Source of the DNA: Lolium rigidum
Lineage: Eukaryota; Streptophyta; Magnoliopsida; Poales; Poaceae
Reading direction: 5' to 3'
Assembly: GCF_022539505.1 (NCBI RefSeq)
Contig: NC_061514.1
Span: 247,678,124 to 247,742,123, forward strand
DNA: 64,000 nt
In this document: positions 1 through 9,300 of the stretch, piece after piece
Layout of the letters: every line of letters starts with the position of its first letter
Position numbering within the stretch: position 1 is the stretch's first letter
The notes under the pieces: generated by a model
What the model was told of the DNA's origin: nothing
The model's input: the letters and a program-made list of their open reading frames with translations, nothing else
The model's database searches: none
Made by a program: the position numbers and the translations under genes

Positions 1-1202
1 CTTCCCTCCTATTGATAATTGTTTCTCCTTCCACCCATTTATTCGGTCTATAATCCTTTCCACAAAATGGAGGAAGCAATCACTCCTATCCGCACCCACC
101 AACGCCGGGAGCCCAAGGTACTTGTCGGATAAAGCCTCTGTATCTATATGAAGAGCCTCACAAATTTCTGCTCTCAACAAAGCATTAGTATTAGGAGAAA
201 AATAAATGCTTGACTTAGCTAGACTCACCAATTGACCTGAATTTGCACAATAGGTATCCAACACTTGTTGTAAGGAAGTTGCATTGTTCGTATCCGCCTT
301 CATGAGGATTAGGGAATCATCAGCAAAAAGTAAATGTGAGACTGATGGTGCATTTCTGCACACCCTGACCCCATCGATGCCACCAACTTCTTCTTCATAC
401 AACAAAAGGCTGGAAAGTCCTTCCGCACATAACAGAAACAAATAAGGAGAGAGAGGGTCTCCTTGGCGAAGACCCCTAGTAGGGACAAACATCTCTGTTT
501 CCTCGGAATTGAATCGTACTTGGTATCGGACTGACGAAACACACGCCATCATCAAAGATATCCATCGTTCATCAAAACCTAGTTTTCTCATCATATTTTC
601 CAGGAAGATCCATTCAACACGATCGTAAGCCTTATGCATATCCAGCTTGACTGCACACGCGCCAGTTTTTCCTCCACGCTTGTTCTTGATAGCATGCACA
701 CACTCATAGGCAACCAAAACATTGTCCGTAATAAGGCGTCCAGGAACAAACGCACTCTGTGTTGGAGAAATCACCTCCGGGAGAACCCCTTTTAGCCGAA
801 TCGCCAACATCTTGGAGATAATTTTATAGATCACGTTACATAAATTGATAGGTCGAAACTGGGTGACAAACTCCGGATTTTCAGTTTTCGGGATAAGGAC
901 AATTGTGGTGTTGTTCCATCCCTCAGGAATAACTCCAGTGTTCATAGCCTGCAAGATTTCATTAGTAATATCATCTCTACAAAGTTGCCAGAAATTTTTA
1001 TAAAAAACCGCATGGAGGCCATCAGGCCCGGGTGCCTTGTAGTCTCCAATACTGAAAGCAGCTTTTTTAACCTCCTCTGGTGTGAAAGGAGCGAGCAGAC
1101 TCTCATTCATTTGAGTAGTAACTTTTGTCTGAACCTTTTCCATAACAGCCGGTTCTACCTCATCAACCTCTGAAGTGAAGAGGCTAGAGAAATATTCGAG
1201 AA
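1..1202 (-). CDS. LINE ORF2 reverse transcriptase domain (partial)
   Basis: The minus strand is open in one frame from about 1202 to base 1. Non-LTR RT motifs follow in order: a PGPDGL-type motif, 'FRPINLCNVIYKI', 'AFVPGRLITDN', 'LDMHKAYDRVEW', 'LRQGDPLSPYLF' and the catalytic 'FADDS'. This is the enzyme that copies LINE RNA at the nicked target by target-primed reverse transcription. The frame joins the endonuclease frame upstream only through a shift near 1203-1225. The protein runs off the window before the thumb, RNase H-like and zinc-knuckle regions. The domain itself looks well preserved. Assignment to L1-type plant LINE RT is secure; the family name is not determined. Confidence 0.9.
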
Positions 1203-2149
1203 TCATGGGCTTGAGAAGGGACGTGCCCACTGGTCATCATCTCCCTTTAATTTTTTAATCATGTTTCTCTTCCGCCGAGCAGATGCGAATTGGTGAAAGA
1301 ACTTTGTATTGCGATCTCCCTGAGTCAACCAATTAGCCCTAGCTCTTTGGAGCCAATGTAATTCTTCCTGTTCGAGTAATATCTCAACTAGCTCAGACAA
1401 TTCTTTTGCTTTGCACGAATTTACATCTGTCATTGGTCCGTTGAGAGCTGTCTCTAACTCCCGCTGAGCCTTTCTTAATTTCTTCTTAGGCCGTTTTAGA
1501 AATCGACTATCCCAGTCATGCAGGGCCTTATGCGTTTGCTCAAGTTTAGCTAGAACTCCTCCATCAGCAATTGTCAAGCTTGCATTAGCCCAGGCTTGCT
1601 CCACCACTTCACGGAAATTCTCCTCATGTAGCCATTTTGCTTCAAATTTTCGAGTTGAACCATGCTGGGAACCTGCATCACTCGTTTCAGTATTAACAAG
1701 AATGGGTCGGTGGTCCGAGCGCATACAATCCTGATGAAAAAGAGAAGCCTCAGGGTGCATATTCAGCCAAGAGTCATTCACTAGAGCTCTGTCCAGCCGC
1801 TCCCTAATCCGACCTCTTCGCCATGTGAATTGTTCCCCAACAAACCCAAGATCATTAAGATTACAATCAGACAACACATCACGGAAGGCCTGCATAAAAT
1901 TTTGCGGTCTCTGATTTCCTCCTTCCTTTTCATGAGAGAACATTATTTCATTGAAGTCACCAAATATCATCCAAGGGAGATTATGCTGAGCATGTAATTC
2001 CCTTATTTTATCCCACGTCTTGTATTTATCTTCCCATCTAGGTTCTCCATAGATGCCAGTTAGCCTCCACACTTTGTCAGGGGCTTCCATGACTCGAACA
2101 TCAATATAATTTGGAGCCGAAAAAAGTTGTTGAATTTTTATCTCCCTTT
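1203..2149 (-). pseudogene. LINE ORF2 endonuclease (EEP), C-terminal part and linker
   Basis: Apurinic-type endonuclease of the exonuclease-endonuclease-phosphatase fold, which nicks target DNA. 'FGDFNEI' carries the catalytic Asp/Asn pair and 'SDHRPILV' the C-terminal Asp-His pair. A long charged linker follows ('LHWLQRARANWLTQGDRNTKFFH' region), as usual before plant LINE RT. The N-terminal part of the domain lies at 2843-3067, on the other side of a hAT-type insertion, so the gene is disrupted. The frame stops at 1203 and RT resumes in another frame. Confidence 0.85.
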
Positions 2150-2842
2150 TAAGGATGGCAATGGAGCGGGTTTGGACGGATATAGGAAAACCAGATCCAT
2201 GCCCAAATCCATCAGCCTCGCTCTGCCCCGCCCACGAAATTATCCATGGGCATGGATGTTGCCCCAAATCCAAATCCGATGGATACCTGGATATCCATGG
2301 ATATCCATGCCCATAAAATTTGAGTACCATTTCAGCAATATTTCACTTGCATTTCATAAATAATAAGCTAACATGAATATTTTGGCAGCATTTCGACATT
2401 ATTTCAGTAGCATTTCAGCCGTAATTATGTCGACAATTCATAGGAATATCAAAGCAACAATATATCACATTACCGAGGAGGCGGAGCAATCAACGAAGAT
2501 CCACAGTCAATGCGGCCTGCGGAAGCCCTACCAGCACAAGGCGGTTCCGTGATTATTTAGAGTATAAAATCATTAAGGCTTAAATTAAGGGTTTGGTGAT
2601 TTAGGCCTAAAAAGGACAGCCAATCATAGGTAAAATTTCATGTGTCACTGACATGTGGGTCCCACATGTCAGTTGGATATCCATCAAATATCCATGGAGC
2701 AAAAGCTCTGCCCGTGCCCGCTCCATGAATTATCGGATATCCGCCCCATGAAATCCTTGGACACAATCAACCCTCCATACCCGTGCCCGGCGGGTCGAAT
2801 ATCCGTGGATACCCGGATCCGTGGATAAAATTGCCATCGTGA
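2150..2842. mobile_element. Non-autonomous hAT-type element in the LINE endonuclease
   Basis: The 693-bp insertion has imperfect terminal inverted repeats: the left end reads TAAGGATGGCAAT and the right end, reverse-complemented, TCACGATGGCAAT. It is flanked by an exact 8-bp target duplication CTCCCTTT at 2142-2149 and 2843-2850. The 8-bp TSD and GATGGCAAT termini fit the hAT superfamily. The interior is rich in GGATATCC/ATCCATGG motifs on both sides and has no transposase. The endonuclease reading frame stops matching exactly at the ends, confirming the boundaries. Confidence 0.85.
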
Positions 2843-3067
2843 CTCCCTTTTCCATAGCAACATAACCCCTCCACTAGGTGAGGAGGTAGGATTCACAACT
2901 TTGAAATCCATCTTTAACCTTCGCCTTAGACACTCTGCCGGAAAGGTATTGAGGTGAGTCTCCGACAAAAACATCACATCGGGGTTGCAACGCCTTTGGA
3001 CGTCCAAAAGTGAAAGAATTGTCGGGCGATTACCCAAGCCCTGACAGTTCACTCCTAAGATTTTCAT
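2843..3067 (-). pseudogene. LINE ORF2 N-terminus (endonuclease start)
   Basis: ATG at 3067 opens with 'MKILGVNCQGLGN', the canonical start of plant LINE ORF2, followed by 'DVMFLSETHL' with the catalytic Glu of the EEP fold. The frame then runs into the hAT-type insertion at 2842. The start overlaps the ORF1 stop, consistent with coupled translation. The remainder of the domain is at 1203-2149. Confidence 0.88.
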
Positions 3068-5118
3068 TGCGACCGGACGGACTCCTCACGGGAGGCCGCC
3101 GATCCTTGTGAAGTGGAGTTAGCTCCTTCCTTCTTCGACCGCTTCTTGCGATCAGAGTCCCCTTCTATTTCATGCCCTTCAGGTACTGTAATATCGTCTG
3201 TGACCATTGCCACCGGTTGGCCAGCCACCAAATCATTCTTAACCCCCGTATTTACATTCTCCCCTTCAGTTCCTAGCTCAAGCCTTCTTTTAGCTAGTAT
3301 ATCTGTGTGATTTCCTTTGTCTGTATTCATCTCCACTCCCTTATTCGTCCTCTCTCTCCCCCCGCGTCGCCCTCCTCTGGCGACAAGGGGGGAACCCTTG
3401 CCGCCGCCGCCTCTAGCCCCTCCACCCTTCTCCCTTGCTTCGCCGCCGCCGGAGGGGGGCCGGCAAAGCCGCGCGCGCCCCGGGGAAGGTGGCGGCGGGG
3501 CATTCTCTCCCCCTCCCGCGTCCCCTGGCGAGAAGGAGCTCGCCCGGGCGCGGCGATGTGCGGCGGGCGCGGTGGGCCGGCGGCTGGGCGCCGACGGGGC
3601 TGCGGGCGGCCGTGGTGGTGCGCGGCCAGGTCGAGGTCGGGGAGCGGCGGGGTGCTGCGGGGCGCGGCGGGACTTGGCGGCGCGCGCGCGGGCCCAGATG
3701 GGCTCCTGCGGGCCTGCTCGGGCTTGCTCCGGGTCTTGCTTGGTCTAGCCGGCATGGCGGCGGCCTGGCTCGGCGACCCCATCCGCACCCCCGGTGGTCC
3801 GAAGCGGCGCGACGGCGGGCGGAGCTCTGGCTCCTCCCAGATGTGGCGGCGTCGGCGGAGGCTCTCAGCTGCTGTCCGGCGAGGGTGGGCGGGGTGGCGG
3901 CCCCTCACCCCTGCTTCTTCCTCTGCGGGTGGTGGTCGGCCGGTTGCTGCCGGTTACGTCGCGGCGGCGTCGGCTCCTGCCGGCGGTGAGGTTGGTGGTC
4001 CTACGTGGTGTGGCGTCGTCGCCGTGTGGGAGGTGCTTGTGCCAGTGGTTCGCAGGCCGGCGGCGTTGTGGGTCTCCCGCATTTCCGTTCGGCAACGTGG
4101 GAGTGCGGAGGTTCGGCTGCTCCGAGCGAGCCGATGGCGCGGCGGCTGCGGATGTCGCTATCCTCTTGGGGGCCTTCATGGAGCCTTCGACCTCCTCCGC
4201 TCCAGGGGCATAGTTTTCGGGTGAAAGCCTAGGCCGTGGCAGGGCCGGACGACGGCGTCGATCCACGTCGCTTCCCTCTTGGGGGCGTCGTCTTGAAGAC
4301 TTTGTTCCCCAACGTGCTTTCCTGAGGCTGGACTCGTACGGCATCTTGGCGGGTGGCCGGCGATGTGTGAGGTCCGTGTGGTGGCTTGTGTGGCAACGAT
4401 GGCGGTGGTGAGCGATGTTCTGGTAGCGTCAAGACCTTGGCTTCGGCGAGCGTCCGAGCTTCTTCGTCTTGTGCTTCGCGTGCGGTGGAGTCGGAGCTGC
4501 TATGGTTTGTCGAGTTTCTTCATTTGAGCAGCGTACGATGACCTGCAGGGTGGCCCTCTGGCGGTGATCTCCCTCGGCGCATGTCTTGCGCTTATCCTCT
4601 TCAGAGCTCGTCATCAGAGTCGGAGCTGCCGGTTGCTTCACGAGGAGTCGCTTGTTTGGCGATGGCCGGCTTGAGCTTCACAGTGCCGCTTCGGCGAGGT
4701 CTTGGTGGTTGGTTCTTCGGTGAAGTTGGAGTCGCTGAAGAGTGATGACGATGACGTTGAAGGTCAACCGCGACGACTTCTCGCTTCGGTGGCCTGTGTA
4801 TCTTGTGTGGGTTGCCAGGGTGGCTCTGTGCCCCGTGACGGTCGTGTCCCATGACGGTCGTTCGGGGCACTTGTTTCGGTTTTCGGCCGGTTTCCCGCTA
4901 ATAAACTGGCCAAATTCTGTACTTCTTCTTTATTAATGAAAATGGCAAGTCTTTTGCCTCGTTTCAAAAAAAAAAAAAAATCTCCACTCCCTTAATAGGG
5001 CTAGAACCAGTGTCCTCAAGATCATCTTCGCAGACCGCTTTGCCATCAATATAGGCCAACGCATTGTGACGCCACGCAGGGGCTGCACCATTATATCCAG
5101 GCGGGCAAGTTGACATGT
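3064..5118 (-). pseudogene. LINE ORF1 C-terminal part, split by a retroposon
   Basis: The minus-strand frame covers 5118-4995 and continues at 3343-3064 after skipping the 3344-4980 insertion. The protein is hydrophilic with a Lys/Arg-rich patch ('DRKKRSKKEGANST') and a Ser/Gly-rich tail. The gag-like zinc-knuckle part expected upstream is missing because the LINE is truncated near 5120. ORF1 proteins bind LINE RNA; that role is from family knowledge, not visible here. Its stop overlaps the ORF2 ATG. Confidence 0.7.
3344..4980 (+). mobile_element. Non-autonomous poly(A) retroposon with GC-rich LINE-like leader
   Basis: A 1,637-bp insertion ends in 15 A residues (4966-4980) and is flanked by an identical 14-bp duplication TCTCCACTCCCTTA at 3330-3343 and 4981-4994, the mark of target-primed retroposition. 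The 5' 900 bp are extremely GC-rich (CCGCCGCCG, GGCGGC runs), like the leaders of grass LINEs. The tail has AATAAA-type signals (about 4899-4904). No endonuclease or RT is encoded. The long GC-rich open frames on both strands look non-coding. I read it as an internally deleted LINE derivative mobilised by another LINE. Confidence 0.75.
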
Positions 5119-5120
5119 TC

Positions 5121-6387
5121 GTGCGCTGATGGATTTACACGCGTGACATAATCACATGCGTACCTGTTTGCTGCGTGCTGCCACCTAGCTAGCTAATCTG
5201 CTTGTCTGTTACTTCTGCTATAAATCGATTGGCAGCTGCTGGTTCTGATATTATATAAGCCTAAGAGTCGATATTATGCAATTTTCAATTCGTTTTTATA
5301 TAACGAAGTTATGTTTTATCGCTCCGTTTTCCTGACGTAAGCTATACAATTTGTGTGGAAGAGTTCAATGACAGGTGATGGTGTGTCGTTGCTATCTCTA
5401 CCCGATCCAGATGAAAGGAAGAACCTCACTTTATTTGTAGAAAATAGCGTTGAACTTCACTGGTAAGGCGTATCTATCTTGCCTACGTAGCAGTAAGTTG
5501 AAGAAGAATCGGCCAAATAGCAGTAGCAATGCAATGGCTATGCAAATGCTATCTCACCGAGGTGATGTTACTACTCCATCAGTGTCGTTTTCACAAAGCA
5601 TATGCGCGTTCAGCCAATGCACGACAGCATTTGACAGCATCAAAGTGGGGACTCGGGAACAGGATCACATGGGACATTGCAAATTGGGCGAGTTACAGTT
5701 GTGTCACTGCTTCACGTCGAAATTTGGACTATGACATTACTTTGGCCTGAATTGCCAAAAAGCAACCAACTCGCACTTGACGCCGGCTATCGGTAACCTT
5801 ATGGGCAGGCCCCGTCACGTTAGCAGTAATCAGCGCGGGTTTCATGTTCTAGAAAATCTTACTTCAGTAACTTATTTTAAAGCAAACCCACTGCCACCCA
5901 CCTCAAGGTCACGTTGCAGCCCAGTGTTCTCCAACACGGCTGACAGGAGTGACCCCAGGCTCAACCCAATCTCATGGATTGAATCAAGGTGGGGGTTAAA
6001 AACAGGAAGCACGCAATGCAAAAGTTAAGCTAACATCGGGACGAAATAGAAGCACGATCTAGAAACGTCTGACTACTCAAAATCACAAACTCACCCAAGT
6101 CCTTGTTGACCGGTTGCTCCCATCAATTAACGTGCTACTGATCCTTTCTAATTTAGCCTTCAGATATTAGTGCAGTTACCAATTCCATTCCTAATTATAA
6201 CACTCAATGTTGAAATGTACCATTTTTGTCTCTAAATGTCCAACACCATCATTTAAAATACCAAATAATCCGAAGCAAACACCTACATAAATATTAGTTA
6301 CAGGGGTCTCAGTTGCATGCCTTCATTGTCCATGTCACGAATTACATGAAATAGAAAATAGATTTGGCATTAGTTAGGCTAAGTGCC
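5121..6387. other. Intergenic / 3' flank of host gene, nothing coding recognised
   Basis: No ORF with recognisable composition or domain was found, and no terminal repeats. About 6100-6387 probably includes the 3' untranslated region of the gene ending at 6388. Short open frames at 5450-6030 show no family motifs. Confidence 0.4.
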
Positions 6388-9300
6388 CTAGTGAACAGAC
6401 TCATCATTCAGTTTGCCTTTGTGATGAACATCTCGTGGCAGACGAATATGTATCGGGAAGGTGATCCCAACCGCTGATGCTCTATCAAAGAGATCCTATA
6501 AATAGAAAAAATAAAATTACTTGTCAATAACCTTAGTCTGAAAACACCAAATATCATGAACGTGTTCCAAAGTGTATCATAAATTTTCTATAGTTGATTA
6601 ACAAGGATAGCTTATTCAATTTCAAGGAAATTGGTTAACATGGCAGATGTATATGGTGGGTGTATATGGCGGTGGCGGAAGTGTATATGGTGGGTGCATA
6701 TGGCGGTGGCGGAAGTGTATAGTGGGTGCATATGGCGGTGGCGAACGTGCGGCAGCGGCGTGACTACTATGACCAGAACTCAAAAAGTTACCTCAATTTC
6801 GTTTTGTATTTCCGAGCATTTCTTTTTTTGAATTTCCAAATTCTTCTGCAAGGTATAGCTGTGCCAGCACATAACCCCAAAAAATGTGGTGATACAGACT
6901 GCAGGGACCAAAGCCTTGCGTTTGAGTGCAGTTAAATCCTTGCTGAGAGCATCAATTCCGTTAGCAGTGTGCAACATAAGGATGGATGAGTCCGCCTGAT
7001 ACGATAAACAAATAGTCATATACACAGGGATGCAGACATATCACATATGGGTCTCGGGCTACACATAGCCCGCTTTTTGAACCATTCAAAAATGACATTT
7101 TGAAGTTTCAAAAAAAATTGACCAAAAATTGTAGATGTAGAAAATAATGTACCGTATCAACTTAAAAACCTCTCAGCTCAAGATACCAACTATTTTGGGC
7201 TGTACAAAGAAGACAAAATCTGATATCTAAAGTAGTGAATAGCACAAACTTTCAAACCCCAAATTCTGTCAGATTTTGTCATTTTTGTTAATCCTAGAAT
7301 ATAAGGTATTTTGGATTCCATATTTTGTATGGTTGAAGAGTACATCATTACCTACATCTAGGATTTTTTTTAGAATTTTTTGATCAATCAATTGTTGCCA
7401 AAAAAGTTTTGAAAAAAAGAAGGGCTAACTGTAGCCTGAGTTCTAAAGTTATTTTTTGTATACAAAGTGCATATCATAATAAAGCAAACTGTCATAAGCT
7501 TGTCATACCTGGTGGTAGCACCCATCAACCTTAAAGTACTTCTGTCTCAAGTTGCCCACCAGCCCACACTCAGACTGAAAAAATAAAGGAAAATTAAAAT
7601 ATACACTGATATTTAAGATGTCACGTTGTGGACTGTGTGTTTCAGAACTCAGTCTGTAAGTGTGAGAGCTGAGCATGGATCAGATCCAAGGTTATAACTG
7701 TGCGAGGTGTCATGGCAAGGGCCAGGACTTCGGATCCAGCGGCTAGTCGCCAGTCATCACATTGAACAGGCAAACGAAAAAGAGAGATCAGATATGTGGG
7801 AAAGACAGAGGGCTAATCCCTTCCATTTTCTAGATTGTTCATTCAATGTCATTGGATGGACTTATATAGATGACCCACTAACCCACACATGACTGACTTG
7901 GAATACAAGATTTGAGTCATCTGGTTACAATAACTACCTTTAACTAAGGATAACTTGCTATATCCTTACAGCTTCTACTCTCCGCAGAAATCATGTCTTT
8001 TTCTTGCTCCTCAAGGTCGTCAAATAGAACAGAGACACCACGCCAAGAGTGAACGCCACTCATTTCTCCTTTTACAGTTCACAGCTCTCTCGTTTATCTT
8101 TTCTATGGTACAAGTCTATGTTCTCTATATTATGCGTATACTTGGGGACAAATTGATATTGTGTAAGCCGTTTTAGTATGAACGTATGTAACGGCTAACG
8201 CAGACTTGGGGAGTAAAATTAACCATGCGGAATAATACCACTTATATAACATTTGCAAACATACAACTTAGCAGAAAGAAGGTAAATTATAAAAAAAAAT
8301 TGTGCTCAACGTAGCAACTAATTCCTTCACAAAGAAAGTGTCCATACATTGTATTCCAATATGAACTCTTAAACAGTTTTTTGGAGAAATATTACTTTAT
8401 TGGTAAAAGATATGATAAAATCATGAGGTATAATATCACAGCACGAAATAAAGAACATAGGATTTCCACCATCCATGCTTAGGACAGTAGTTCTTTTATG
8501 TCAAAGAGTGAGACCAATCTATGTGTAGTTGCTGCGTGGGATACCAATGAAGATCCCTAAATGTGGGATATCCATGAAGATCCCTAAATGTGAGATGCCC
8601 ATGAAACATCCCTAAATCAGAACTTTGTCTGAAACCATCAAGAAAATGCATATACCTATCAGGAAAAACTCTAAGAAACATTTAAAAATCTTAAGCACCC
8701 GAGTGCATTATTTCGGACTTCTAATGTTAGCAGAATACAGAGGAACATGATTTTCTTTCAAACCTATGCAGAACTCGCAGGAATACCTATCAATTCTTTA
8801 AAACAGGTAAGGGGCATTATTAAGATTACCTAGTAATAAAAAGTTGCTTGATACCAAAACAGATGCCAACCTATATATCTGGTGTTGCTAGGTATCTATC
8901 AGGCAGAATGGGCCAACAATAGCGATGTACATTGATTAAGCGGAGTTGATTACAACCTATCTCAAACAAACAAACAAACAAACAAACAAACAAACAAACA
9001 AACAAACAAACAAACAAACAAACAAACAAACAAACAAACAAACAAACAAACAAACAAACAAACAAACAAACAAACAAACAAACAAACAAACAAACAAACA
9101 AACAAACAAACAAACAAACAAACAAACAAACAAACAAACAAACAAACAAACAAACAAACAAACAAACAAACAAACAAACAAACAAACAAACAAACAAACA
9201 AACAAACAAACAAACAAACAAACAAACAAACAAACAAACATAACGTAACGGTTTTAGGCAGATGACACAGAGGGTTACGACAAAACTCATGTCATCCTTA

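Larger units (their letters stand above)
1..5120 (-). mobile_element. LINE (non-LTR retrotransposon), interrupted, continues past window start
   Basis: Read from high to low coordinates the element shows the end of ORF1, an endonuclease-type ORF2 start, and a reverse transcriptase reaching base 1, so RNase H/zinc-finger parts and the 3' tail lie outside the window. ORF1 appears 5'-truncated near 5120: upstream of 5118 the frame hits a stop and similarity to LINE sequence is lost. ORF1 stop and ORF2 start overlap (3064-3067), as in plant L1-type LINEs. Two younger elements interrupt it (2150-2842 and 3344-4980). No target site duplication of the LINE itself can be seen because its 3' end is off-window. 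Confidence 0.9.

Noticed and set aside
3307..4344. Several long GC-rich open frames on both strands
   Set aside because: Overlapping frames on both strands with Arg/Ala/Pro-rich low-complexity products, inside the leader of a retroposon; typical of GC-rich non-coding DNA.
6631..6831. Plus-strand ORF with repeated GCIWRW motifs
   Set aside because: Produced by the 34-bp minisatellite inside an intron of the minus-strand gene.
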